This document shows positions 8,672 to 16,952 of a DNA stretch of 64,000 nucleotides, piece after piece. Each line of letters starts with the position of its first letter. The stretch's first letter is position 1. Source of the DNA: Ruminiclostridium cellulolyticum H10 (lineage in GTDB: Bacteria; Bacillota; Clostridia; Acetivibrionales; DSM-1351); contig NC_011898.1 of the NCBI RefSeq assembly GCF_000022065.1, positions 719,501 through 783,500 of the forward strand, read 5' to 3'. A program made the translations under genes and the position numbers. Below the pieces are notes generated by a model. That model saw only the letters and a program-made list of their open reading frames with translations. It was not told the origin of the DNA and did no database searches.

Positions 8672-9679
8672 TTATACCTGACCCGTCATAAATTGAACTA
8701 CTATACTGACGATTGTCACCGTAAACCATACCACTAACCCTAGAAAAAGGGGTTTGAAACCTGTTTTCAGCATTTCTTTGAAATTTGCGTTTAATCCGAC
8801 AGCCGACAGAGCCATAACTATAAAAAACTTACCTGTACCCGAAAGAAATGAAACTGCTGAACTACTAAATACTCCAAGAGTATTCAAGAGTGATGCTGCG
8901 AGAAATGCGACGATAAACCATGGAAAAATACTCTTGAAGCTGTATGAAACCGTATCGTCCTGTTTTGCAGCTTTTCTTTTTCTAGCTATTGTAACTGCTG
9001 CATAAACCAATGATATTGGTATAATCATTGTAGTACGGGTCAGCTTGACTATGGTTGCATATGCTCCCGCAGTATTACTGTAAGCATAACCTGCCGCTAC
9101 AACAGAAGAAGTATCATTTATCGCTGTTCCGGCCCACAAACCGAAGGCTGTATCGGAAAATCCTAATAAATGCCCAAGAGGTGGGAAGATTAAGACAGCT
9201 AAAATGTTAAAGAAAAAAATAGTTGATATTGAATATGCTACTTCCTTTTCTTCGGCTTCTATTATGGGAGATACCGCAGCTATGGCTGAGCCTCCGCAAA
9301 TAGCCGTTCCTACTCCTATCAGGCTTGTGAGATTAAAAGGTACTTTTAAAAGTTTACCGAAGCCGTATGCTGAAATAAAGGCAAATGACAGGGTAAACAG
9401 CATGACATATAGGGATTCAAGGCCTGTTTTCCATACCTGTGTAAGACTTAAACCTGTTCCCAACAAAACAATAGCATACTGAAGAATTTTCTTTGATGTA
9501 AATTTAACACCGCTTTCGGACCAGGCAGGTTTCCCAATTGTATTATTAATTATAATACCAAACAGTATTCCGAAAACCGGGCCTCCTATAATTGGGAAAA
9601 TGCCTCCCAGCCATGATGCGACAATTGCTATACCCAGTGCCAATAGTATTCCGGCAGTGTTTTTTCTTATCCAGACCAT
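8672..9679 (-). CDS. YeiH/UPF0324-family putative sulfate exporter
   Basis: 335 residues, about ten hydrophobic helices with many Gly/Pro/Ser breaks. Includes the conserved blocks GTAICGGSAIAAVSP (about 125-140) and GTAINDTSSVVAAGYAYS (about 185-202) typical of the YeiH/PSE family of membrane transporters. The ATG follows GGAGGAATATTT. It is transcribed divergently from a LysR regulator, the usual arrangement of this transporter family. The substrate (sulfate/sulfonate or other anion) is unproven. Confidence 0.85.
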   Translation of the reverse strand: MVWIRKNTAGILLALGIAIVASWLGGIFPIIGGPVFGILFGIIINNTIGKPAWSESGVKFTSKKILQYAIVLLGTGLSLTQVWKTGLESLYVMLFTLSFAFISAYGFGKLLKVPFNLTSLIGVGTAICGGSAIAAVSPIIEAEEKEVAYSISTIFFFNILAVLIFPPLGHLLGFSDTAFGLWAGTAINDTSSVVAAGYAYSNTAGAYATIVKLTRTTMIIPISLVYAAVTIARKRKAAKQDDTVSYSFKSIFPWFIVAFLAASLLNTLGVFSSSAVSFLSGTGKFFIVMALSAVGLNANFKEMLKTGFKPLFLGLVVWFTVTIVSIVVQFMTGQV

Positions 9680-9809
9680 AAATATTCCTCCGATTTTTTA
9701 ATATATTTATTTTAATATTACATATACATAAATGCAAATTATGATTTATTATATATCTATAAGAATTTTTTATGGATTGTAAATATTTTGGAAATAATGG
9801 AGGCTTCAT
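9680..9809. promoter_or_regulatory. Divergent yeiH-lysR promoter region
   Basis: 130 bp, very A/T-rich, between divergent genes. It presumably carries the LysR binding site, but I could not single out one convincing T-N11-A site among many A/T-rich dyads. Confidence 0.4.
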
Positions 9810-10709
9810 ATGATTGACCCTAAAATTACTACTTTTATTTGGGCTGCAAAACTGTCCAGCTATACAAGAGCCGCTGAAATGCTTAATTTAACGCAGCCTG
9901 CAGTTACACAGCATATCAAGCAGCTGGAGGAACACTATAAGGTTAAATTGTTTAAAAAAGTGGGAAGACAGATCTGTCTGACTGAGGAAGGCGAGCTTCT
10001 TTTTAAATACGCAAAAGAATTTGAGGCTAGTTCACTGTTCATAGAAAGAACTCTGAGAAATAAATCCGCTGTTAATAAGCATTACAACATCGGAACAACT
10101 CTTACAATCGGTGAATTTGTACTTCCGGGCATACTGGGACAATACAAAAAGCAGCATGATAACATTGATATTATCATACACGTTCACAATACCGATGAAA
10201 ACTTGAAAAGGCTTACCAATGGCGAACTTGACTTGAGTATAGTTGAAGGTCCTTTTGACAAAAACAAATATAAACATAAAAAGATGAGGAATGATGAGCT
10301 GGTTCTGGTGGCTTCCCCTGCAAGCAGTTTAGCAAAAAAGGGAGCAGTAATAATGGAGGATATCGCCTTTGGAGGAAAACTTATACTAAGGGAAAAGGGC
10401 AGTGGAACAAGGATGATACTCGAAAACAAAATTACTGAAATGGGATTAAGTCTTTCTGATTTAAAGGTTTATATGGAGGTTGGGAGTATCGGTGCCATCA
10501 AATCACTGGTTCAGGCCAATCTGGGTTATACGTTAGTCTCTATGGAAGCAGTCAGAAGAGAAGTCAGGGATGGGACTTTGGTGGTAGTACCTATAACTGG
10601 AGTGAGAATAATGAGAGAGTTCAATTTTATTTATACAGATATGAGCCAAAATTCATTTATTGAAGAGTTCATAAATTATATTATGAGTTTCCGAGAGTCA
10701 GTTGTATAA
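9810..10709 (+). CDS. LysR-family transcriptional regulator
   Basis: 299 residues, ATG after GGAGG. An N-terminal winged HTH (about 1-60, with SSYTRAAEMLNLTQPAVTQH) and a C-terminal substrate-binding effector domain (about 85-295) give the normal LysR length and order. It is divergent from the YeiH exporter, which it most likely controls in the manner of CysL/YeiE. The effector cannot be read from sequence. Confidence 0.9.
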   Translation: MIDPKITTFIWAAKLSSYTRAAEMLNLTQPAVTQHIKQLEEHYKVKLFKKVGRQICLTEEGELLFKYAKEFEASSLFIERTLRNKSAVNKHYNIGTTLTIGEFVLPGILGQYKKQHDNIDIIIHVHNTDENLKRLTNGELDLSIVEGPFDKNKYKHKKMRNDELVLVASPASSLAKKGAVIMEDIAFGGKLILREKGSGTRMILENKITEMGLSLSDLKVYMEVGSIGAIKSLVQANLGYTLVSMEAVRREVRDGTLVVVPITGVRIMREFNFIYTDMSQNSFIEEFINYIMSFRESVV

Positions 10710-10746
10710 AACTATATTAATATATCGTAATATTTAAATATTAGGA

Positions 10747-10775
10747 TTGACATTAATTGAGTGTTCTAATATAAT
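10747..10775 (+). promoter_or_regulatory. Consensus sigma-A promoter
   Basis: TTGACA (10747-10752), 17-bp spacer, TATAAT (10770-10775). It fixes the start of the next gene at the ATG 10822, because the longer in-frame start would lie in the -35 box. Confidence 0.85.
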
Positions 10776-10821
10776 TAGTTATATCCTCGAGGTGCACAAA
10801 ATTTATATAGGGGAGTATAGT

Positions 10822-11472
10822 ATGAACACAATAAAGAGTTTTGTACACAAGTGGGCATGGTTGTTGCTTATTTTCTTTTGTATTGTAGGGTTGGTATATC
10901 CAAAAGCAGGCATTGCTGCTATAATATGTATGCTTGCACCTGTAGCTGTATCCTTTTTCAGGGGAAGGATGTGGTGCGGTAATTTCTGCCCCAGAGGCAG
11001 CATGAATGATATATTAATTTCTAAAATCAGCCGTAATAAAAAAATACCACGAATTATGAAAAATATGTGGTTCAGATTGATTTTTCTTGTGGTACTTATG
11101 GGAGCTTTTACGGTACAATTTTCATTTGCATGGGGCGATATGGTGCAGGTTGGACAGGTATTTGTCAGAATGATATTGATAACGACGGGGTTGACAATAG
11201 TTCTGGGAGTCATTTTCAGCCATAGAGCCTGGTGTGTTATTTGCCCTATGGGTACGATGGCCTCTTTAATTACCAAGGCAGGAAATAGTTCAAGGGTGAA
11301 AAACGTAGCTTTTGACAAACAAAGGTGTGTTAGCTGTAATCTTTGTACAAAATCCTGCCCAATGGAAATAGATGTACTGAACTTTAAGAGCAAAGGGGAA
11401 GTTACACACTCCGACTGCCTGAAATGCGGAGAATGTGTAGTAAAATGTCCAAAAGACGTACTTGAAATATAA
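10822..11472 (+). CDS. NapH/CcoG-like membrane 4Fe-4S protein
   Basis: 216 residues from the ATG at 10822 (RBS AGGGGAG-like). Four to five membrane helices carry two Cys motifs, WCGNFCPRGS (about 52-61) and WCVICPMGT, as in NapH/NosR-type proteins. A C-terminal bacterial ferredoxin domain has two C-x2-C-x2-C-x3-CP motifs (CVSCNLCTKSCP, CLKCGECVVKCP). Family knowledge: passes electrons between membrane and soluble redox partners. Together with the next gene (34 bp downstream) it forms a small redox operon under a consensus promoter. The partner is unknown. Confidence 0.85.
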   Translation: MNTIKSFVHKWAWLLLIFFCIVGLVYPKAGIAAIICMLAPVAVSFFRGRMWCGNFCPRGSMNDILISKISRNKKIPRIMKNMWFRLIFLVVLMGAFTVQFSFAWGDMVQVGQVFVRMILITTGLTIVLGVIFSHRAWCVICPMGTMASLITKAGNSSRVKNVAFDKQRCVSCNLCTKSCPMEIDVLNFKSKGEVTHSDCLKCGECVVKCPKDVLEI

Positions 11473-11506
11473 ATGACAAAATGTAAGTTGACAGGGAGGC
11501 TATAAA

Positions 11507-11854
11507 ATGTCTGCTATTAAAGCTAAAAATAATTATATAGGCGTAAACGGCAGTAGGATGAATTGTGCACAAGCAGTATTAAGTGCTTTTAAGGAAAAAT
11601 ACAATATTCAAGATGATTTGGTTGAGCGCTTTAGAAACTATGGGGGAGGCAGAGCTCCGGATGGCCTTTGCGGTGCTTACTATGCGGTTAAGTATATTTT
11701 AAGCAATTACGATAAGGAAAGGGTTGCCGAACTGGAAAAATATTTTCTTGAAAATGCGGGAGCCCTGCAATGCAGCAACATTAGAGGGTTAAAAAAGCTC
11801 TCATGTGTAGGCTGTGTTGAAAAAAGCTCTGAATTTCTTGAAAAACATGGCTGA
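11507..11854 (+). CDS. C_GCAxxG_C_C-family putative redox protein
   Basis: 115 residues, ATG after GGGAGG. Conserved cysteines appear as NCAQAV (about residue 20), GLCGAYYA (about 50), a single Cys near 89 and SCVGC near 103, which is the family's name-giving pattern. These proteins are often next to membrane ferredoxins or reductases and are thought to be redox-active, but no reaction is established. Co-transcribed with the preceding ferredoxin gene. Confidence 0.8.
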   Translation: MSAIKAKNNYIGVNGSRMNCAQAVLSAFKEKYNIQDDLVERFRNYGGGRAPDGLCGAYYAVKYILSNYDKERVAELEKYFLENAGALQCSNIRGLKKLSCVGCVEKSSEFLEKHG

Positions 11855-11860
11855 TGATGT

Positions 11861-11900
11861 AAAAGACTTGATTATTGTAAAACTAATAATCAAGTCTTTT
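11861..11900. terminator. Strong bidirectional terminator
   Basis: A perfect 16-bp stem: AAAAGACTTGATTATT (11861-11876) pairs with 11885-11900, 8-nt loop, A-run on one side and T-run on the other. The stop codon of the minus-strand PrsW gene lies in the 3' arm. Confidence 0.9.
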
Positions 11901-12693
11901 TTTCACTGAATTCCAATTTCGATTCACGCCATCGGTTGTATAGAATCAAAAGCCCCGTTGTGCCTAGTAATATTTGACCTGTGATAACCGAATACGTCCA
12001 AGGAAAAAGGTACCTGATAACCAAGGGAAAACCATCCCATAGACCATGTAAAACTACTACCGTAATATATGATTTAATAACTCTGCCATTGATATAAAAT
12101 CTTCCTTGCACACTTTCTCTTAATAGTACGCTTGATAATATGGCAGTCCAGGTTCCATGACCTACGGGGGAAGTTATACCACGCAGGAGAGTAATAAAAA
12201 CAGTGTATGTCAGGCTTCCGCCGCTTTGCAGAAACGCAGTAAACGCATACCCGGTACTTTCAAAGGCTGCAAACCCCATTCCCGCCGCAGAGCCTAAAAT
12301 AATACCGTCCAGCATTGAATTATATCGTCTATGTCTTGCAATGATAAATACACCTATAAGTTTTGTAAATTCTTCAATAATTCCGACTGTAAAGGCGGTT
12401 GTAAATGTAAGCTCACTTATAAACACCGGTTCCAACAATGATGCGGCAATAGTGCCCAAAGCACCTCCGTAGAAAAAGCACAAGGCAGTAGCAGACATAT
12501 TGACGCTGAACCAATCTCTTTTTTCGTAGAAAAAGGAGACAAAGGCAACAGGTACCAAAAAATTTCCTATAAGTACTATACTTGGAAATAGATAGATGTT
12601 ACCTGTTAACATAAAAGTAAGAATTGTAGCGGCATAAACTATAAACCCTACAAAAAGTACACGAAGCCAGTATCTGCGTTTTGTTTGAGTCAT
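11890..12693 (-). CDS. PrsW-family intramembrane protease
   Basis: 267 residues from the ATG at 12693. A GTG at 12705 overlaps the AGGTG Shine-Dalgarno and is less likely. About eight hydrophobic helices carry the family motifs EEFTK (EExxK), FAAFEST (FxxxE) and HGLWDG (HxxxDG-like) in the expected order. B. subtilis PrsW is a glutamic-type membrane protease that cleaves the anti-sigma factor RsiW. No sigma/anti-sigma pair lies nearby, so the substrate is unknown. Confidence 0.82.
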   Translation of the reverse strand: MTQTKRRYWLRVLFVGFIVYAATILTFMLTGNIYLFPSIVLIGNFLVPVAFVSFFYEKRDWFSVNMSATALCFFYGGALGTIAASLLEPVFISELTFTTAFTVGIIEEFTKLIGVFIIARHRRYNSMLDGIILGSAAGMGFAAFESTGYAFTAFLQSGGSLTYTVFITLLRGITSPVGHGTWTAILSSVLLRESVQGRFYINGRVIKSYITVVVLHGLWDGFPLVIRYLFPWTYSVITGQILLGTTGLLILYNRWRESKLEFSEKKT

Positions 12694-12781
12694 ATTATAT
12701 ATCACACCTAAAAGTTTATTTATTATTATGATTACAATTTATTTAACATAAATTCTTGGGAATAATTAGATTGAATTTTAA

Positions 12782-13027
12782 AAAATATATCCTGCAAGAA
12801 TAAAAACTATCAAAGATTTTACTGTACCGGCAGGTTTTTTAAATGGAGATTTCTTTATAGGAAATTACTGCTATTATGCTAAAAAAACTGATATAAATAC
12901 ATACACTACTAACATAAATGGATTCAGAAATTTAGATCTTTCATACCAATGTTATATAAAGGGATGGAGTTATGATTTTACTGATGATTATAATAATGAA
13001 ATGATCCGACACTTAATTAATAATTAA
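12782..13027 (+). pseudogene. Start-less open stretch, probable gene remnant
   Basis: Bases 12782-13024 encode 81 residues without a stop but begin right after a TAA and contain no usable start near the front. The peptide is aromatic- and Asn-rich (GNYCYYAKKT, SYQCYIKGWSYDF) and ends in a charged tail and TAA, followed 44 bp later by a good terminator hairpin. This looks like the 3' end of a lost secreted or surface protein gene. I do not recognise the family. Confidence 0.45.
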
Positions 13028-13071
13028 GTTTACCTGATATTGTGGTTAATATTTTATAAAGTTATGTCATT

Positions 13072-13113
13072 CAAAGTCCATGGTCATGATATTTTAATGG
13101 CCATGGACTTTTG
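13072..13113 (+). terminator. Terminator hairpin after the remnant
   Basis: CAAAGTCCATGG (13072-13083) pairs with CCATGGACTTTTG (from 13101), followed by TTGTTGTATT. It may also stop the tRNA transcript coming from the other side. Confidence 0.65.
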
Positions 13114-13154
13114 TTGTATTAGTACAGAAATAACTCTACTGTTGTTGGGTTTTT

Positions 13155-13230
13155 TGGTGCGCCATCAGGGATTCGAACCCGGGACACCCTGATTAAGAGT
13201 CAGGTGCTCTACCAACTGAGCTAATGGCGC
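13155..13230 (-). tRNA. tRNA-Lys (anticodon CTT), CCA encoded
   Basis: On the minus strand the 76-nt sequence begins GCGCCATTAGCTCAGTTGG and folds into a full cloverleaf. The 7-bp acceptor stem GCGCCAT/ATGGCGC, the anticodon stem CTGA/TCAG with loop CTCTTAA (anticodon CTT), the T-arm GGGTTCGAATCCC-like, and a genome-encoded CCA (13155-13157) are all present. Confidence 0.95.
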
Positions 13231-13269
13231 AAATATTCTTTATGTGCTTCGTGTAATAGAGCGTTTTTT

Positions 13270-13298
13270 ATTATAAAAGCAAAAAACTATATTGTCAA
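13270..13298 (-). promoter_or_regulatory. Consensus promoter of tRNA-Lys
   Basis: Minus strand: TTGACA (13298-13293), 17-bp spacer, TATAAT (13275-13270), about 40 bp upstream of the tRNA. Confidence 0.85.
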
Positions 13299-13402
13299 TA
13301 CATTTTCATTAATTATGTGAAATATTTATTTGAAATTCTAAGACTACTTATAAATTTATGAGTATAATTCATTATAGATGTTATCTAATAGGGGGGATTT
13401 TT

Positions 13403-13933
13403 GTGAAAGCAGTGGTAGTCTACAAATCAAAATCGGGTTTTGTAAAAAAATATGCGCAATGGATAGCAGAGGAGCTTCAAGCAGATATTTATGAGGCTTC
13501 AAAAATAGATGTTAATATGTTGATGCTATATGACACGATTATATATGGCGGAGGGCTTTATGCAGTTGGTATCAATGGACTAAAGATTTTAACAAAGAAT
13601 TTAGACAAGCTGAAAGATAAAAAACTTGTAGCTTTTGCTACAGGAGCAACCCCATCAAGAAGTGAGGATATCGAAAAAGTAAAAAACGCTAACTTTACAC
13701 CTGAACAGCAAAAGTATATACGATTCTTTTACCTGAGGGGCGGCTTTGATTATACTCGACTTAAGCTAATTGACAAAGTACTGATGAATTTATTGAAGCT
13801 GAAAATCAAGTCCAAGAATAAAAACAAATTGATTCCTGATGAAAAAGGTATGCTTGCAGCCTACGACGAGCCAATTGATTTTACCAGCAAAAAGAATATA
13901 GAGGAATTGATATTGTATGTGAAAGCAAAGTAA
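13403..13933 (+). CDS. Flavodoxin-domain protein (HemG-like)
   Basis: 176 residues from the GTG at 13403, which follows GGGGGG at good spacing; an in-frame ATG at 13358 has no RBS. The N-terminus KAVVVYKSKSGFVKKYAQWI is the FMN phosphate-binding loop of flavodoxins, and YDTIIYGGGLYAVGI (about 45-60) is the second FMN loop. The length matches the Flavodoxin_5/protoporphyrinogen oxidase HemG-like group. The reaction is unknown; a short-chain electron carrier or quinone-type reductase is likely. Monocistronic by spacing. Confidence 0.8.
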   Translation: MKAVVVYKSKSGFVKKYAQWIAEELQADIYEASKIDVNMLMLYDTIIYGGGLYAVGINGLKILTKNLDKLKDKKLVAFATGATPSRSEDIEKVKNANFTPEQQKYIRFFYLRGGFDYTRLKLIDKVLMNLLKLKIKSKNKNKLIPDEKGMLAAYDEPIDFTSKKNIEELILYVKAK

Positions 13934-14048
13934 TATTGTCAAAAGAATATGTTTTATATTTTATAGGAATACTTTATGATAAACAAATAAAGTTCAGTTT
14001 ATTTTAAAAAGAGGGGGTAGCCGGTATATCGGCAGATTATAAAGAAAT

Positions 14049-15083
14049 ATGATACGTTTTAATTGTGATTACAGCGAGGGTGCACACCCTAAAGTATTGG
14101 AGAAACTTTTACAGACAAATATGGAGCAGACCGCAGGGTATGGAATGGACCCATACTGCAATAAGGCAGCGGGAATGATAAAGGATAAGTGCTTGCGTCA
14201 GGATATGGAAGTACACTTTCTGGTTGGCGGAACACAGACAAACCTTACAGTTATTTCAGCAGCACTAAGGCCTCATCAGGGGGCTATTGCTGCTAATACA
14301 GGACATATATGTACACACGAAACTGGTGCAATCGAAGCTACCGGGCACAAGGTTATTGAACTTTCAAGCCGGGATGGAAAACTAACCGCAGAGCAGGTTG
14401 CAGAAACCGTAAAGTCACATTACTCTGATGAGAGCCGGGAACATACAGTTCAGCCGAAGATGGTATATATTTCTAACCCTACAGAAATTGGAACTATATA
14501 CAGTAAGAAAGAGCTTTTTGAATTAAGCAGGATATGCAGGGAAAATAGTCTTTTTCTTTACATGGATGGTGCAAGACTTGGGTATGGTTTATGTGCTGAG
14601 GATAATGATCTGGATTTACCAACTATAGCACAGCTTTGTGATGCCTTCTACATAGGAGGTACAAAGATAGGTGCACTTTTCGGAGAAGCATTGGTTGTTT
14701 GCAATGAAGAACTTAAAAAGGACTTGCGATATATAATAAAGCAAAAGGGGGGGATGCTCGCAAAAGGCAGACTACTTGGATTACAGTTTATTTCACTGAT
14801 GGAAAACGATTTGTATTTCGAGATTGCTACCCATGCAAACAAAATGGCGTTGTTAATAAAGGAGGCTCTTTTAAAAAAAGGCTATAGTTTTTTAATATCG
14901 TCTACAACAAACCAGCAGTTCCCAATATTGCCAAATGATATTCTAGTAAGGCTAAAATCGAAATTTGAGTATTCTTTCTGGCAGGAAATTGATGAAAATA
15001 CAAGTGCTGTTAGGTTCTGCACAAGTTGGGCAACAAGCCCGGAGGATGTACGGAAATTGGTTGAAGAAATAGAAAATGGGTAA
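14049..15083 (+). CDS. ltaA: Low-specificity L-threonine aldolase / beta-eliminating lyase
   Basis: 344 residues of the fold-type I PLP enzymes. GGTQTNLTV (about 60-68) binds cofactor phosphate, YMDGARLGYG (171-180) holds the Asp contacting the pyridine nitrogen, and YIGGTKIGAL has the Schiff-base Lys at 206. Expected reaction: cleavage of L-threonine or L-allo-threonine to glycine and acetaldehyde. The RBS is weak; a GCCG/CGGC hairpin lies at 14019-14033. The gene appears monocistronic. Confidence 0.85.
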   Translation: MIRFNCDYSEGAHPKVLEKLLQTNMEQTAGYGMDPYCNKAAGMIKDKCLRQDMEVHFLVGGTQTNLTVISAALRPHQGAIAANTGHICTHETGAIEATGHKVIELSSRDGKLTAEQVAETVKSHYSDESREHTVQPKMVYISNPTEIGTIYSKKELFELSRICRENSLFLYMDGARLGYGLCAEDNDLDLPTIAQLCDAFYIGGTKIGALFGEALVVCNEELKKDLRYIIKQKGGMLAKGRLLGLQFISLMENDLYFEIATHANKMALLIKEALLKKGYSFLISSTTNQQFPILPNDILVRLKSKFEYSFWQEIDENTSAVRFCTSWATSPEDVRKLVEEIENG

Positions 15084-15198
15084 AATATGTTGAAACAATT
15101 CTAAAAATACTGATATTTACAGTCTATTCTAAATCTAACACTTAATACTAACAAAATTTATAGTAAACTATCACTTATTTTCATAAGAATCATAAAAT

Positions 15199-15229
15199 GT
15201 ATTACGAGAATATTCTTGTAATACTTTTT
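15199..15229 (+). promoter_or_regulatory. Near-perfect 26-bp palindrome with T-run, terminator or attenuator
   Basis: GTATTACGAGAAT and ATTCTTGTAATAC (15199-15224) are inverted repeats with one G-T mismatch, followed by TTTTT and then the AAAAAGGAG ribosome-binding site of the next gene. It could terminate read-through from ltaA, attenuate the next gene, or be an operator. Confidence 0.5.
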
Positions 15230-15246
15230 AAAAAGGAGATTTTGTT

Positions 15247-15576
15247 ATGGAAGAATTGTTTGATATTAATGTATTAAAGGCTCAAATAAAAGCTGAGCTC
15301 AAGGCTGAATTGAATGTAGATGTAGATGAGGAAAAAGAGTTTCATAAACAGAAACAAACAAACAAGCAAATCAATTATAATGTATTGACTCAGAAGCAGT
15401 ATCAGGGCCAGAAGGCTGAAAATGATGCAGATAATGATGCAGAAAATAAGGCTGAGAATGAGGCGGAAGCAGAATCTAAAGCTAAGGCTAAGGCAGGAGC
15501 TGAAGCAGAAAATGAAACAAAGGTAGAAAATGAAGCTAAAGCAGAAAACCAAAAACAAGTAAAGTATTATGTTTAG
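15247..15576 (+). CDS. Ala/Glu/Lys/Asn-rich low-complexity protein
   Basis: 109 residues, ATG after AAAAAGGAG. The first 35 residues are amphipathic and charged (KAQIKAELKAELNVDVD); residues 55-105 are a run of imperfect A-E-N-x/A-E-A-x tetrapeptides with no hydrophobic core or aromatic residues until the final YYV. It is likely extended or coiled-coil. No family recognised. A spore- or envelope-associated structural role would fit the composition but is only a guess. A hairpin terminator follows. Confidence 0.6.
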   Translation: MEELFDINVLKAQIKAELKAELNVDVDEEKEFHKQKQTNKQINYNVLTQKQYQGQKAENDADNDAENKAENEAEAESKAKAKAGAEAENETKVENEAKAENQKQVKYYV

Positions 15577-15581
15577 CAATA

Positions 15582-15605
15582 AATAGTGGGATTTTTCCCA
15601 CTATT
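15582..15605 (+). terminator. Terminator after the low-complexity protein gene
   Basis: AATAGTGGG (15582-15590) pairs with CCCACTATT (15597-15605); the loop carries the T-run. The following bases are A/T-rich. Confidence 0.6.
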
Positions 15606-15645
15606 ACATATGATTTTTGAAATCATGTAAAATAGAGGTGAAGGT

Positions 15646-16101
15646 ATGGAATTTAAGGATCAAACGCTTCAGGAGGAAACAGGAAAAGCCAAGAAGAAAA
15701 ATAAGATATCCCTTGAAAAAGACAGTATTCAGTATAACGCTCAAGACCTTGATCAGGAACAGAAAATGGATGTAAACCCCACACAGTTGAATTCTCAAAA
15801 TATACGCCTCTACCTTAGTAGAGGGGAAAACAATCACTCAGGAAAAATAACCGGTACTGCTTATTTAAAAGAGGGTAAGGAGATTGTAAAAAATGCAGGA
15901 ATACACCTGTTTTTGGGTCATGATAGGAGATATCCCGTGTACAAAACAAATTCTGACGAAAATGGAAATTTTATAATAGATGACATACCGCCCGGATTTT
16001 ATACAATAGTTGCAAAGTACGATGGTAATTTAAAATATGAATCCCATTACATCAAGATTTTTGGAGGTCAGATAGTACACCAGTCTGTTTTACTGGAGTA
16101 A
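15646..16101 (+). CDS. Protein with C-terminal carboxypeptidase-regulatory-like beta domain
   Basis: 151 residues, ATG after AGAGGTGAAGGT. Residues 1-60 are charged, Lys/Gln-rich and probably disordered. Residues 65-150 read as a prealbumin-like (CarboxypepD_reg/SpaA-type) beta sandwich: ITGTAYLKEGKEIVKNAGI, TNSDENGNFIIDDIPPGFY, then an IFGGQ-V end. No signal peptide is seen, so it is either intracellular or exported by an unusual route, such as incorporation into the spore. It follows the Ala/Glu-rich gene; the pair may be functionally related (inference). Confidence 0.65.
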   Translation: MEFKDQTLQEETGKAKKKNKISLEKDSIQYNAQDLDQEQKMDVNPTQLNSQNIRLYLSRGENNHSGKITGTAYLKEGKEIVKNAGIHLFLGHDRRYPVYKTNSDENGNFIIDDIPPGFYTIVAKYDGNLKYESHYIKIFGGQIVHQSVLLE

Positions 16102-16241
16102 TATACGTATAATAAATCCTTTATTTTTCGTTTATATTAAAAAACAGGATATATTAGGGTTCCTATAGGAAGAGTAGTTAATATGGGGGAGTATGACAGT
16201 GCATAAATATTTCTTTCAGCCAATTCCTACCACCCGTCAGA

Positions 16242-16952
16242 TTAATCCCCGGCAGGTGGTTTTCTTCTTATACGGTTTTTTTGAGGCCGAAGGGTTATAT
16301 CGTTTACAACCATGTTTTCAGAGCATCCCAAAATGTATTCCACTGCGTCTGCGGTCTGCTCCTCCATCAAAACAGTGTCTGATTCGCTGTCATAGGTGAA
16401 ATCAAGCTTATCATAAAAATTGCTGCTGGTAATGTCAGGGTGTATGACGGTTACCTTAACACCGTATTTTCTTACTTCCTCAAACAGACTTGCTGAAAAA
16501 TGTGAAAGACCTGCTTTAGAAGAAGCGTAGGAACAGCCATGAGTACTTATTTTCTTAGCGGTTACCGATGAAATGGAAATTATAGTTCCATTGCTCTTTT
16601 TTAAGGCTCTTAAAAGAAGTTTACATAAAATAAGCGGAGCTTCAAGGTTTGTACGTATCATGGTCTGAATATCATTTATTTTCAACTGCTCATGAGGACC
16701 GAAAAAGCCTACTCCTGCATTGTTAACTAACAGGTTAATTTCTGTTTCCTCAGATTCGATTTGTTTAATTATCCTTTGAAGTTCGTTAGTATTCAGAATA
16801 TCACAATTAATTGGGATAAAATTATTATTAGAATATTCCGTATTTTCAAATGAACGGGCTATTCCATAAACTTTGTAGCCCATTAAAATGAGCCTTTTTA
16901 CAATAGCAAGGCCAATTCCTCTTGAAGCTCCCGTTAATATTGCTGTTTTCAT
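16242..16952 (-). CDS. SDR-family oxidoreductase
   Basis: 236 residues. TGASRGIG (about 8-15) is the dinucleotide-binding motif, NNAGVG (about 77) the structural motif, and Ser with Y-A-S-S-K (about 142-146) forms the catalytic tetrad. Classical short-chain dehydrogenase length. The start overlaps the stop of the SPL-like gene by four bases (ATGA), so it is translationally coupled and is the last gene of a three-gene operon. The substrate is unknown. Confidence 0.85.
   Translation of the reverse strand: MKTAILTGASRGIGLAIVKRLILMGYKVYGIARSFENTEYSNNNFIPINCDILNTNELQRIIKQIESEETEINLLVNNAGVGFFGPHEQLKINDIQTMIRTNLEAPLILCKLLLRALKKSNGTIISISSVTAKKISTHGCSYASSKAGLSHFSASLFEEVRKYGVKVTVIHPDITSSNFYDKLDFTYDSESDTVLMEEQTADAVEYILGCSENMVVNDITLRPQKNRIRRKPPAGD

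Larger units (their letters stand above)
12706..13154. other. Intergenic region with a gene remnant and a hairpin
   Basis: 449 bp without an intact gene. It holds the PrsW promoter, an 81-codon open stretch lacking a start codon (12782-13027, listed separately) and a terminator hairpin at 13072-13113. Confidence 0.6.

Noticed and set aside
13155-13230. tRNA-Lys as an attachment site of an integrated element
   Set aside because: No integrase gene and no repeated tRNA 3' end were seen in the window; only a small gene remnant lies beside it.
15274-15579. Hydrophobic minus-strand ORF opposite the AEN-repeat gene
   Set aside because: Its Leu/Phe/Ile/Cys-rich peptide is the automatic reverse complement of Glu/Lys/Ala codons; no RBS.
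16193-16399. Plus-strand ORF at the end of the SDR gene
   Set aside because: It runs antisense into a clear SDR reading frame, and its peptide has no family features.
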